Positions 43,292 through 52,252 of a stretch of DNA of 64,000 nt are shown here, in pieces (within the stretch, counting starts at the first letter, position 1; each line of letters opens with the position of its first letter). Source of the DNA: DASRFA01 sp035651755 (GTDB lineage Bacteria > Desulfobacterota > Binatia > UBA12015); assembly GCA_035651755.1 (NCBI GenBank), contig DASRFA010000029.1, forward strand, positions 1 to 64,000, in the 5' to 3' direction. The notes under the pieces are model-generated. The model was not told the origin of the DNA and did no database searches. It saw only the letters and a list, made by a program, of their open reading frames with translations. The translations under genes were made by a program, and so were the position numbers.

Positions 43292-44290
43292 TCACCGGAG
43301 CCGGCGTACCGCGCTGAGCTTCCTCGTCGCGAGCACAGAGTGCAGCTCGCGGATGCGCCCGTCGGCACCGACCTCGGCGCGCGTCACCAGCAGCGGCGCC
43401 ACGCCCCGCGCGTCGGTCGGGATCTCGGTGACGAGCGCCGGGAGCCCGTTCATCATCCGGAGCTCGGAGCGCATCTCTTCGGCGTGGCGCCGGACGACGT
43501 TGCCGAAGAAGCGCAGTACTCGCGCCGGGCCGACGACCGGCACGCGGGCGGCGTAGAACTCGCCGCCGCCGTCGCTGAGGGCGCGGACGGAGCCTGCGAG
43601 CAGCCGCTCCGCGGCGCCCGAGTCGCCGGCGAGAAGCGCCGACATGAACCCGGTCAGCGCTTCCTTCGTCCGTTCGCGGAGCGCGCGCGTCGGGCGACAG
43701 CGCTCGCGATCGTACGCGGCCATGGCGCGGCGAGCGCGATGGTGGGTCGTCTTCTCGTCGGGCTCGGAGATGCCGAGCGCTTCGGCGGTCTCGGTCACGG
43801 TGTAGTCGAACACGTCGCGCAGGAGGAGCACGGCGCGCTGCTTCGGAGTGAGCGCCTCGAGTGCCAGGAGGAACGCGTACGAGACGCTTTCGAGGAGGTC
43901 GTAGCGCCCTTCGGTCGTCTGGCCGCTCGCGAGCGTCGGCTCGTAGGCCGCGAGGTCGGACTCGTCGGTCTCGACGGGGGAGGGCAGCCACGGTCCGACG
44001 TAGCGACGTCGCTTGCGGCGGCGCAGGACGTCGCGGCTCAGGTTCATCGCGACGCGCGTGAGCCACGGGCGCCAGGGCTCGTCGAGGCTCGCCGGCGGAC
44101 GCTCGATCGCGCGCACGAACGTCGCCTGCACGAGATCGTCGGCGTCGGCGGCGCAGCCGGTCATGCGGTAGCAGAGGCCCCACAGAAAGCGCCGGTGGCT
44201 CGCAAACGCCGATTCGATGTCGGCGTTCGACGGGAGCGACGCGCGCGCCGGCGCGTCGCTCCCGCGCGATCTCAGCGCGTTCGCGCTCAC
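43292..44290 (-). CDS. ECF sigma factor with C-terminal SnoaL-like domain (ECF41-like)
   Basis: This 332-residue protein has sigma region 2 (FLWGLCYRMTGCAADADDLVQATFVRA) split here only for description, and region 4 (LTPKQRAVLLLRDVF with ETAEALGIS). A C-terminal domain of about 130 residues of the NTF2/SnoaL type follows. GPWLPSP in the linker and SDGGGEF in the C-terminal domain correspond to the WLPEP and DGGGR motifs of ECF41 factors, whose own C-terminus tunes activity instead of a separate anti-sigma. The GTG start overlaps the stop of the FAD oxidoreductase gene by 4 bases. ECF41 genes typically neighbour an oxidoreductase, epimerase or decarboxylase target. Confidence 0.85.
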   Translation of the reverse strand: MSANALRSRGSDAPARASLPSNADIESAFASHRRFLWGLCYRMTGCAADADDLVQATFVRAIERPPASLDEPWRPWLTRVAMNLSRDVLRRRKRRRYVGPWLPSPVETDESDLAAYEPTLASGQTTEGRYDLLESVSYAFLLALEALTPKQRAVLLLRDVFDYTVTETAEALGISEPDEKTTHHRARRAMAAYDRERCRPTRALRERTKEALTGFMSALLAGDSGAAERLLAGSVRALSDGGGEFYAARVPVVGPARVLRFFGNVVRRHAEEMRSELRMMNGLPALVTEIPTDARGVAPLLVTRAEVGADGRIRELHSVLATRKLSAVRRLR

Positions 44291-45609
44291 GCAGCGACCG
44301 CCCGCGGTCCCGTCCCGACGACGCGCGCGAGCGCGAGCCCGGCCGCGGCGCGCGCGCTGGCGAGGCTCGCGTCGGCGAGCATGCCGTCGGGTCCGACCCA
44401 GTCGCCCGCGACGAACGCACCCGGGAGGCCCGGGATCGCGCAGCGCGGCCGGCCGCGGAGGCCGCCCGCGCGCGCCGTCGCGACCGCGTTCGCCACCGTC
44501 ATGCGAGGCAGGAACCGCCGGTGCACGACGTGCCGCGTCCAGCCCGGCTGCATGCGCTCCATGAGCGCGACGAGCTCGCGCTCGTCCTCGGCGGGGTCGG
44601 TCTCGTGCGACGGATCGAGGTACTTCGCGACGTGGATCAACGCGCCGCCCTGCGGCGCGAGGCGCGCGCTGTTCGAGTGCACGGACAGATAGAGCGGCCG
44701 GTCGATCCCGAGCGCGAAGCCGGCGCGCTGGTCGGGCAGCTGCGAGAGCGCGACGTCGAGGCAGGCCGCTCGCACCGGGACCGATTCGCTCGACCAGCGG
44801 CTCGCGGCGTCGAACGCGGCACCGGGCGGCAGCAGATCGCGCACCTCCTCGGGCGCGATCGCGAGGATCACCGCGCGCGCCGTGACCGTGCTCCCGTCCG
44901 CGAGCCGGAGCCCGATGCGATCGGGCTCGTCCTGGAGGCGGTCGACCCGAGCCGCCGACGCGATCTTCGCCCCGGCGGCGACCGCGGCGTCGCGGAGGCC
45001 GTCGACGAGCGTCTGCCAGCCGTCGTCGAGGTAGAGTACGCCGGCGCCGAAGGCCGACTTCAGCTGATCGAACGCCGCGCCCGCGCTCTGGAGCTCGGGC
45101 GCGTTGGCGTACGTCGCGACCCGCACCAGGGCGGCGACGAGCTCGCGCACCTCGTCGCGGCGCGCGATGCGCGCGATCCCTTCCGCGACGGGAACGTCGT
45201 GAAGACCCGACGTGTCCAGGCGCGCGAGCGACCCGAGGAGGCGACCCACCTCGAGCTTCCCCGGCAGCGACAGCAGGCTCGTCGTGAGCAGCGACACGAA
45301 GCCGCCCGGCAGGGCATGGCGGCGCCCGCGGGCGACCGCATAGGCGCCGGTGAGGGGCGGCCGCTTCCCCGCCGGCGTGACGCCGAGCTCGCGCAGGACC
45401 GAGGTCGCGTCGCCTGCGCAGTAGAGCGCGTGCGGCCCGATGTTGAACGAGAAGCCCTCGCGGCGCTGCGTCACGGCCCGTCCTCCGACGGCCCCGGCCT
45501 TCTCGAAGAGGGTGACGCGCGCCCGGCCCCGGGCCGCCAGGCCGGCGGCCGCCAGCCCGGCGAGACCGCCGCCGACGACCGCGATGTCCGTGCTCCGTTC
45601 CTGCTGCAT
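44287..45609 (-). CDS. FAD-dependent amine-oxidase/phytoene-desaturase-like oxidoreductase
   Basis: This 440-residue flavoprotein has an N-terminal dinucleotide fold VVGGGLAGLAAAGLAARG, FEKAGAVGGRA and the C-terminal FAVGDW-like segment (AFVAGDWVGPDGM). A GGAGGATCG site fixes ATG 45609. It should oxidise C-C or C-N bonds with FAD; substrates in the family include carotenoids, amines and protoporphyrinogen. It is translationally coupled to the ECF41-like sigma factor and is probably that factor's regulon partner. Confidence 0.85.
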   Translation of the reverse strand: MQQERSTDIAVVGGGLAGLAAAGLAARGRARVTLFEKAGAVGGRAVTQRREGFSFNIGPHALYCAGDATSVLRELGVTPAGKRPPLTGAYAVARGRRHALPGGFVSLLTTSLLSLPGKLEVGRLLGSLARLDTSGLHDVPVAEGIARIARRDEVRELVAALVRVATYANAPELQSAGAAFDQLKSAFGAGVLYLDDGWQTLVDGLRDAAVAAGAKIASAARVDRLQDEPDRIGLRLADGSTVTARAVILAIAPEEVRDLLPPGAAFDAASRWSSESVPVRAACLDVALSQLPDQRAGFALGIDRPLYLSVHSNSARLAPQGGALIHVAKYLDPSHETDPAEDERELVALMERMQPGWTRHVVHRRFLPRMTVANAVATARAGGLRGRPRCAIPGLPGAFVAGDWVGPDGMLADASLASARAAAGLALARVVGTGPRAVAA

Positions 45610-45757
45610 GTCGATCCTCCGAACTCTCCGCCTTCGGGCAGAGTGGCTCAAGCTCTACCCCCTCCACGCCCGACGGCGGGCGGAGGTTACAGCGCGCCGG
45701 TATTTTTTCCGCGTGCGCCGGCTGGCCGGATGCCGCATGATGCGGGGGAGGGCGGCG

Positions 45758-46087
45758 ATGCACGTCACGATGGTGAAGAAGAGGCTCCGCGACGGCTCGG
45801 AGTGCGCGAAGTGTGGGGACGCGACCGCCCGCCTGCGCGACCGCGGCCTGCTCGACCGGATCGACGAGACGATCTGGGCGGTGGAGGACGATCCCGAAAG
45901 CCCGGGGAGCCGGCTCGCGAGCCGGCTCGGCGTCGACCGCGCGCCCTTCTTCGTCGTGCGCGAGGACGACGGCAGGGAGTCCGTCTACACGAGCGTCCTG
46001 AAGCTCATCCGCGAGCGCTTCGGCGCGAACGTCTCCGATCGCGAAGAGGTCGCCGCGATCGACCCCGACGACGTCGGCGGGATCTGA
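45758..46087 (+). CDS. small CxxC thioredoxin-fold-like protein
   Basis: This 109-residue protein has CAKC near residue 18 and RAPFFVV later, where the Pro is in the position of the cis-Pro of thioredoxin-like folds. The C-terminus ends with a Val/Asp-rich tail. Length and motif order fit a glutaredoxin-like disulfide protein, though it lacks the usual CPxC. A GGGGAGGG site supports ATG 45758; the frame extends upstream without coding bias. It is convergent with the sulfatase pseudogene and divergent from the FAD oxidoreductase. Confidence 0.65.
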   Translation: MHVTMVKKRLRDGSECAKCGDATARLRDRGLLDRIDETIWAVEDDPESPGSRLASRLGVDRAPFFVVREDDGRESVYTSVLKLIRERFGANVSDREEVAAIDPDDVGGI

Positions 46088-46100
46088 TCGGAGCTTCAGG

Positions 46101-47134
46101 CTAACCGCCGCGCTCCGCGGTCATCGCCTCGTCCCGTTCGACGTAGCCGAGCGCGCGCAGGCTCTCGCGCACCTCGGCCGTGGGCGCGGTGGGCGCGCAT
46201 CAGCCGCGCATCGATCGCCGGCGACGTCGCGCGCCGGTAGCCGTAGCCGGAGAGGTGGTCGGCGCGCAGGGTGTCGAGCGAGATCACGACCAGGTTGGGC
46301 CCGGCCCCGCCGGGCGGCGACGCGACCCGGAAGCGCGCCGGCGTCCAGATGGCGAGCGGCGTCGCCTCGCCGGCGTCCGTCTCCACCGTCAAGCGCAGAC
46401 GGCAGCGCGAGCCGTCGGTGGATTCGAGCGGGATGGCGACGTCACGCCAGCGCCCGGCCCGCGCCGTCCCCGGTACGAGGCGATCGCGAAAGAGGAGCCG
46501 CTCGTGGCGACCGTCGCAGCCGAGCGCGGCGCTGAATGCGATCGGCATGCCCGCCGCGATCGCCGAGGGCGCGAGCGCGAAGCCGAGCTCCAGCACCGCG
46601 CCTTCCGGCGGCGAGAACTCGCGGCTTTCGAGCGTCCGCGGCAGGTCGCCGAGCGCGCTCAGGCGGAGGACGAGCAGGCGACCGGAGCTCGCGGGGCATC
46701 GTGAGCTCCGGCGTCGCGGCGGCGCGGTCGTCCGGAGAGCGCCGCACGGACCAGCTGCCGATGATCTCCTTCCACCATTCGCTTCCGCTCACTTCGTCGA
46801 GCACGTCGCGCGGGAGATCCAAATCGAGATGCGAGCCGATCGCGGTCAGCCGGAACGGCGGCGATTCCATCGCCGCGAGCCGGGGCGGAAGGCGCACGTC
46901 GAGAGCGATCGGCGCCTCTCCGCCGCGCACGTTCCGGAAGTCGGCGGTCGGCTCATCCGTCGCCGTCGCCAGGACCTCGCGCGTCTCGCCGGCGATCGTG
47001 GCGACCGGGCCGTGTGGCGCCGCAGGGCCCGACGAGAAATCGCGCGCGCCGAGGCGGAGCGCGACGGAGCTCGCGGGCGGGCGCGCGCGCAGTCCGACCC
47101 CGACCGCCGCGACGACCGCGGCCATCAGGAGCAC
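46101..47134 (-). pseudogene. sulfatase gene, frameshifted and internally deleted
   Basis: Three pieces of one sulfatase-like gene are in different frames. From 47134 an anchor and an exported N-terminal domain run to about 46685 (…PELTMPRELR). One base later the reading continues in another frame (RLLVLRLSALGDLPRTLESR) into the sulfatase start NLVVISLDTLRADHLSGYGY and TSPAIDARL. At about 46190 it jumps to a third frame encoding only a sulfatase C-terminus (AEVRESLRALGYVERDEAM, stop at 46101). The whole catalytic middle, normally more than 300 residues including the formylglycine site, is missing. The gene cannot be functional. Confidence 0.75.
46180..46197. repeat. tandem 9-mer at the sulfatase deletion junction
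   Basis: GTGGGCGCG occurs twice in direct succession (46180-46188 and 46189-46197), exactly where the sulfatase N-terminal and C-terminal pieces meet. Short direct repeats at a junction are what slippage or recombination deletions leave behind. Confidence 0.5.
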
Positions 47135-47265
47135 CCGTCCGAAACCCCCATGAGACGTCCGGCGGCCGGCACCCCGGGGGCCGGCAGGCCGCCGACGTCT
47201 CTATCGCAAGCGCGCCCGCGCGGCGATCTTCGCGCCGGTGCGACTTGGCGATCTTCGGGCCGCTG

Positions 47266-47994
47266 CTACTTGACGTTGCCCGCGTGGAGGCCGCACTCCT
47301 TCAGCGTCTCGGCCTCCCACCACCAGCGACCGGCGCGCTCGTGCTCGCCCGGCAGGACCGGTCGGGTGCACGGTTCGCAGCCGATCGAGACGAAGCCGCG
47401 TGAGTGGAGCGCGTTGTACGGCACGTCGTTCTGGCCGATGTACTCCCACACCTGCTTCGACGACCAGTTCGCGAGCGGGTTGAACTTGACGAGCGGGCGC
47501 TCCTCCGAGCCGAACGTCGGGTCGGGCTGGATCACGGGCACCGCCATGCGCGTTCCCGGGCTCTGGTCCTTCCGCTGGCCGGTGATCCACGCCTTGAGCG
47601 GTGCGAGTGCGCGCTTCAGCGGCTCGACCTTCCGGACGCCGCAGCACTCCTTGTGGCCGTCCTCATAGAACGAGTAGAGGCCCTTCTCGCGGACGAGCCG
47701 CTGAACGCCCTCAGGCTCGGGGAAGAAGGTCTCGACCGGGATGCCGTAGTGCTTCCGGACGCGATCCAGGAACTGATAGGTCTCCGGGTGAAGCCGACCC
47801 GTGTCGAGCGAGAAGACGCGGAAGTCTCCGCCGATCTTGCACGCCATGTCGACGAGGACGACGTCCTCGGCGCCGCTGAAGGAGATCGCGACGCCGCCCG
47901 CGAAGTCGCGCAGCGCGCACGCGATGATGTCGCGCGGATGGCCCTGGTCGAGCTCCTCGGCGAGGCGCGCGATGGCCTGATGGTCGAGCTTCAT
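47266..47994 (-). CDS. cysH: adenylylsulfate (APS) reductase, thioredoxin-type
   Basis: This 242-residue enzyme reduces activated sulfate to sulfite. It has ISFSGAEDVVL (PP-loop), FSLDTGRLHPETY, ECCGVRKVEPLKRAL and GCEPCTRPV, with the active-site Cys in the ECGLH-type C-terminus (LKECGLHAG). The CC and CxxC pairs ligate a 4Fe-4S cluster, which marks the APS-using rather than the PAPS-using class. A GGAGGGAA site supports ATG 47994. It makes sulfite, the co-substrate of the ComA-family enzyme at 22 kb, and is also needed for cysteine. Confidence 0.92.
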   Translation of the reverse strand: MKLDHQAIARLAEELDQGHPRDIIACALRDFAGGVAISFSGAEDVVLVDMACKIGGDFRVFSLDTGRLHPETYQFLDRVRKHYGIPVETFFPEPEGVQRLVREKGLYSFYEDGHKECCGVRKVEPLKRALAPLKAWITGQRKDQSPGTRMAVPVIQPDPTFGSEERPLVKFNPLANWSSKQVWEYIGQNDVPYNALHSRGFVSIGCEPCTRPVLPGEHERAGRWWWEAETLKECGLHAGNVK

Positions 47995-48095
47995 GGGTTC
48001 CCTCCGAAATGGGAGCGCAGGATGGAGACGCGCTCGGGCGGAGACACTAGACGGAACGGGACGCCTGAACAACGCATTTTCGCACGCGAGCGAGC

Positions 48096-48956
48096 CTATG
48101 GCAGGCCCAACGCGCCATGCGCGTCGAACGCGACCTGGCGGTGCTCCTCGAAGAAGGTCGGGCCGTACACGTCGCGGCCCGAGAAGAACATCGGGTCCTT
48201 GGCGGTCGCGAGCATCGCACAGACCCGGCCCGGATTCTCGACCGGGAGGCCCTTCGAGGCGTCGAAGCCGAAGTCCTTGAGCTCGATCGCCATGCGCTCG
48301 GTGCCGACGAACCCGGGCATGAGCCCGATCACCGCGACGTTGTGCGGCCGGAGCTCCTTCGCGAGGCCGGGCACCATGCGGTTGAAGGCCGCCTTCGTGA
48401 CCGAGTAGCCGAGCCCCCAGCCGCCCTGGCCGATCGGCTGCGGGGTCTCGCGATCGCCCGCGCTCGACGTCACGTTGATCACGATCCCGCCGCCCTGCTT
48501 CTTCATGGCGGGAAGGCAGAGCTTGATCAGGTGCATCGGCGCGAAGACGTTGCAGAGGAACATCTGCTCGATGAGCTCGAGCGGCGTCTCCTCGAACGGG
48601 TCCATGTGGCCCCGGCCGATGTAGCGACCGTTGTTCACGAGCACGTCGATCCGGCCGAAGCGGTCGAGAGTCGCCTGGACGGCTGCGGGCCAGTCGGCGC
48701 GCACGGACAGGTCGAGCTTGACGACCAGCGATTCGACGCCGAGCGCGCGCACCTCGGCCGCCGTCGACTCGAGGCTCCCCGGCAGAGGCTCGGTCGCCTT
48801 CTTCTTGACGGTGGACGAGTACTCGTAGAACTCGCGACCCGTCACGGTGCGCGCCGTCGCGACGACGTCGAATCCGCGGCGCGCGAGCTCGAGCGCGCAG
48901 CCGCGCCCGATGCCGCGGCTCGCGCCGGTGATGAGAGCGACCTTTCCCGACCTCAT
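48096..48956 (-). CDS. short-chain dehydrogenase/reductase
   Basis: This 286-residue SDR has TGASRGIGRG, DVLVNNGRY and a Tyr-x3-Lys pair in YSVTKAAF, with the catalytic Ser in VTSSAG. The basic ATARTVTGRE after strand 2 points to NADP. An insert of about 20 residues (YEYSSTVKKKATEPLPGS) lies after strand 2. It overlaps the histidine kinase gene by 4 bases (ATGA), an unusual coupling. The substrate is unknown. Confidence 0.83.
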   Translation of the reverse strand: MRSGKVALITGASRGIGRGCALELARRGFDVVATARTVTGREFYEYSSTVKKKATEPLPGSLESTAAEVRALGVESLVVKLDLSVRADWPAAVQATLDRFGRIDVLVNNGRYIGRGHMDPFEETPLELIEQMFLCNVFAPMHLIKLCLPAMKKQGGGIVINVTSSAGDRETPQPIGQGGWGLGYSVTKAAFNRMVPGLAKELRPHNVAVIGLMPGFVGTERMAIELKDFGFDASKGLPVENPGRVCAMLATAKDPMFFSGRDVYGPTFFEEHRQVAFDAHGALGLP

Positions 48957-50905
48957 GGGCCGCGCTTGTAGCCCGCGCGGCGACTCCCGGCCAACGCCCG
49001 CTCCCGGCTCGCGATCCGTCCGCTCGCGCTGCCCGCGCGCTCTCCGACGCCGCTCCCGCCCCCGACCGTCGACGGGTTTGCCGGCGACGCTTCGCCGCAC
49101 GCGGCCGTGGGCAGCTCGAGCGTGAATTCCGATCCGACGCCCGGCGTGCTGGCGACCGCGATCGACCCGCCGAGCACGTCGACGAGGCGCTTCACGATGT
49201 AGAGGCCGAGCCCGACGCCGCCCGACGACGCCGATCGCGCCTCGGGAAGCTGGCGGAACATGTCGAAGATCGCGCCCAGGTCCTCGGACGCGATGCCGAT
49301 CCCCGTGTCGACGACGCGCAGCCGGAGGCGCCCGTCGCCGAGCGACGCGGACACGCGGACGGAGCCGGCCGGCGTGAACTTGATCGCGTTCCCGACCAGG
49401 TTCTTGACGATCGTCTTGAGCTTCCCGCGGTCGGTCAGGACGGCGATCGGCGCGGACGCGTCCTCCTCGTACGAGAGCGCGACGCGCCCCGGGGCGAGGA
49501 GCGTCGCGAGCTCGCTCTGGACCTCGGCGAAGACGTCGCCGAGGACGACGCGCTCGAGCGCGACGACGTCGCCGCCCGCTTCGAGCCGGCTCAGGTCGAG
49601 GGTCTTCGTGACGAGGTCGAACAGCTCGCGGGCGCTCCGCTCGACGCCGTGCGCAGCGGTGCGGTGCTCGGGCGACAGCGCTCCGAGCTCCTCGTCGCAC
49701 AGGATCTCCGCGTAGCCGGTCATCACGTTGAGCGGCGTCCTGAGCTCGTGCGACATCGTGGAGACGAAGTCCGACTTGAGCCGGTTCGCGCTCCGCAGAT
49801 CGGCGACCAGGCGCTGGTTCGCGACCGCGACCGCGAGCGCCTGTGCGAGGCCGAGGGTCACCCGGCGCTGCTTGTGCGTGAACGGCCCGGTGCGGCCGCG
49901 GTCGCCGTTGAAGACGACGCCGACGAGTTCGCCGGCGATCATGATCGGCGCGCACAGGACCGCCGCGACGTCGAGGCGCCGCAGCAATTCGGAAGGCGCG
50001 TGGTCCTGACGATCGACGTCGGCGATCTCGACCAGCTCGCCGCGGTCGAGGGCTTCGCCGAGCCGCCAGATTCCGCGCTGCAGGCCCGTCGTGGCGATGG
50101 CGTCCGCGACCTCTCGGCGAAGGCCCGCGTGCCCGACCGCGCGCAGCGTCCGACCGCCCGGCTCGAGGAAGAAGATCACGCTCCAGTCGCAGGCGAGCGC
50201 CTCGACCGCGAGGCGCGCGACCCGGCCGAACGCATCGCCGTCGCCGAGGCTCGCGCCGAGCGCGTCGGAGACGCGCAGCAGGGCGGAGGAGACGTCGAGC
50301 TCGTCCTGCTTGCGGCGCGACTCGAGCTCGAGCAGCGTCGCGTGCCAGCGCGCGTCGTCGCGGAACCGGGCGAGGAGGTGCGTCGCGGCGATCGCGCTCG
50401 TCGCTCCCGCGACGACCCCGACCACCGACAGCGCGAGCATCTCGGTGTGCGAGAGGAAGGGCCCGATCGCGGCGATCGCGAGGACCGCGATTCCCGAGAG
50501 CGCGATCTGCCACCGCACGCCCCACGGCAGCAGCACCGACAGCCCCGTGAGCTCGCACACGAGCGAGAGAGCGAGGAGCTCCGGCGGGAGGTCGAGGATC
50601 GCGCAGGTGACCGCCATCAGAACGGCGAACGAGCCGCCGAAGACGAGGGCCACCGCGGAAACGTGGCGCGCGAGCGCGCGCCAGTGGAGCGCGAGCGCGC
50701 ACGCCGCGCATGCGGCGAGCTCGGCGGCGTAGCTCGCGGCGAGCGCCCCGCGCGCGGCGGGATGGGCGCCGGCGAGGAGGACGACCGACATCCCGAGGAA
50801 CACGGCCGGGATCGGGATCGCGAGGCGGAGGCGACTCCGCATGAGCGCCGCGTCCCGCCCGGCATCCGCGCGGGGCGCGCTCCCGGTCGGCGTCGTCGCG
50901 CTCAC
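48953..50905 (-). CDS. membrane histidine kinase with GAF domain
   Basis: This protein of about 650 residues has six hydrophobic segments (about 20-190), a GAF domain (about 240-380) and a HisKA domain with STMSHELRTPLN. The ATPase domain shows NLVGNAIKFTP, DTGIGI and GVGLGLYI. It should autophosphorylate on the His of MSHEL in response to an unknown membrane or GAF signal. The start is uncertain: GTG 50905, with ATG 50842 and 51004 as alternatives. No receiver is fused or adjacent; the SDR downstream overlaps by 4 bases. It is divergent from the LLM oxidoreductase. Confidence 0.87.
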   Translation of the reverse strand: MSATTPTGSAPRADAGRDAALMRSRLRLAIPIPAVFLGMSVVLLAGAHPAARGALAASYAAELAACAACALALHWRALARHVSAVALVFGGSFAVLMAVTCAILDLPPELLALSLVCELTGLSVLLPWGVRWQIALSGIAVLAIAAIGPFLSHTEMLALSVVGVVAGATSAIAATHLLARFRDDARWHATLLELESRRKQDELDVSSALLRVSDALGASLGDGDAFGRVARLAVEALACDWSVIFFLEPGGRTLRAVGHAGLRREVADAIATTGLQRGIWRLGEALDRGELVEIADVDRQDHAPSELLRRLDVAAVLCAPIMIAGELVGVVFNGDRGRTGPFTHKQRRVTLGLAQALAVAVANQRLVADLRSANRLKSDFVSTMSHELRTPLNVMTGYAEILCDEELGALSPEHRTAAHGVERSARELFDLVTKTLDLSRLEAGGDVVALERVVLGDVFAEVQSELATLLAPGRVALSYEEDASAPIAVLTDRGKLKTIVKNLVGNAIKFTPAGSVRVSASLGDGRLRLRVVDTGIGIASEDLGAIFDMFRQLPEARSASSGGVGLGLYIVKRLVDVLGGSIAVASTPGVGSEFTLELPTAACGEASPANPSTVGGGSGVGERAGSASGRIASRERALAGSRRAGYKRGP

Positions 50906-51054
50906 GGAGCGCGAGGCTATCCGGTCAGCGGAGCTGGCACCATCGTCGCGACGCTCCGACGTCGCGCCGCGGAGCCGTCGCGACGTCGAAGCGCGATCGG
51001 CCACGCCGCGACTGCATTTGCGCTCGCGAGAGAGCCCACGATAGCGTGCGCGCC

Positions 51055-52182
51055 ATGAAGTTCGATCTCCTCTACGAGCTGCAGATGCCGAAGCCGCACG
51101 ACGAGCGCAGCGAGTGGCGCTGCTACCAGGAGGCGCTCGAGCAGATCGAGCTCGCCGACCGGCTCGGCTACGACACGGTGTGGGAGGTCGAGCACCACTT
51201 CCTGACCGAGTTCGCGCACAGCTCCGCGCCCGAGGTGCTGCTCGCGGCCGCGTCGCAGCGCACGAAGAACATCCGCCTCGGCCACGGCGTCGTCCTGCTG
51301 CCGCACAAGTTCAACCACCCGATCCGGGTCGCCGAGCGCGTCGCCGCGCTCGACATCGTCTCGAACGGGCGCGTCGAGTTCGGGACCGGGCGCTCGAGTC
51401 AGTACGAGCAGGCGGGCTTCGAGGTCGACACCGAGCTGTCGCGCGACATGTGGCAGGAGTCGCTCGAGATGATCCCGCGCATGTGGACGGAGGAGACGTT
51501 CGAGCACGAGGGGCGGTTCGTGTCGGTCCCGCCGCGGAGCATCCACCCCAAGCCGCTCCAGAAGCCGCACCCGCCGATCTGGATGGCGGCGACGAGCCCG
51601 CAGTCGTGGGAGATCGCCGGCCGGAACGGAATCGGGATTCTCGGCTTGACGATCTTCGTCAGCGTGCCGCAGCTCGCCGACCGGGTGCGCGCGTACCGGG
51701 CGGCCCTGAAGGACGCGAAGCCGGTCGGCAAGTTCGTCAATGACCGGATCGGCGCGTTCACGATCGTCCACGTCGCCGAGACGATGGAGGAGGCAGTCGC
51801 GAACGGCGCCGCCGACGCTGCGATCAACTACCTCCTCTACGCGTTCCGCGTGCTCGGCGGGTTCGCCGACCCGAGCGGCCGCGGCATGCAGCGCGAGTAC
51901 GCCGACCTCGAGATCAAGAGCACGCCGTACCGCGACCTGATCGCGAAGGAGTACCCGATCATCCTGAAGATGCAGCAGGGGAAGTGCACCTTCGAGGACC
52001 TGGACCAGGAGGACATGGTGATCGTGGGGGACGTCGATCACGTCTGCCGGAAGGTCGAGCGCTACCAGAAGGCGGGGCTCGACCACTTCATCTCGCTGAT
52101 GCAGGCGGATCGGATTCCGCACGAGAAGGTGATGCGGTCGATCGAGCTCTTCGCGAAGCACGTCGCCCCGCGGTTTCGGTAG
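51055..52182 (+). CDS. LLM-class (luciferase-like) flavin-dependent oxidoreductase
   Basis: This 375-residue TIM-barrel protein of the bacterial luciferase superfamily has LADRLGYDTVWEVEHHF at the start, VAERVAALDIVSNGRVEFGTGRS split by the phosphate site, and PIWMAATSP. It oxidises a substrate with reduced FMN or F420; which one is not readable. The start may be GTG 51046. It is divergent from the histidine kinase, so the kinase could control it. Homologues occur widely in alkane, terpene and xenobiotic oxidation. Confidence 0.85.
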   Translation: MKFDLLYELQMPKPHDERSEWRCYQEALEQIELADRLGYDTVWEVEHHFLTEFAHSSAPEVLLAAASQRTKNIRLGHGVVLLPHKFNHPIRVAERVAALDIVSNGRVEFGTGRSSQYEQAGFEVDTELSRDMWQESLEMIPRMWTEETFEHEGRFVSVPPRSIHPKPLQKPHPPIWMAATSPQSWEIAGRNGIGILGLTIFVSVPQLADRVRAYRAALKDAKPVGKFVNDRIGAFTIVHVAETMEEAVANGAADAAINYLLYAFRVLGGFADPSGRGMQREYADLEIKSTPYRDLIAKEYPIILKMQQGKCTFEDLDQEDMVIVGDVDHVCRKVERYQKAGLDHFISLMQADRIPHEKVMRSIELFAKHVAPRFR

Positions 52183-52252
52183 CCGACCGCCGGCCGCCGG
52201 CGCGCATGCTGCTCGTGGACCGGGGCGGCGGCGCACGCTAGATCGCTTGGCC

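Noticed and set aside
46096..46596. 166-codon frame taken as an intact small sulfatase-like protein
   Set aside because: Only the first part is sulfatase; the end is out of frame. The true C-terminus is found in a third frame, so the locus is a pseudogene.
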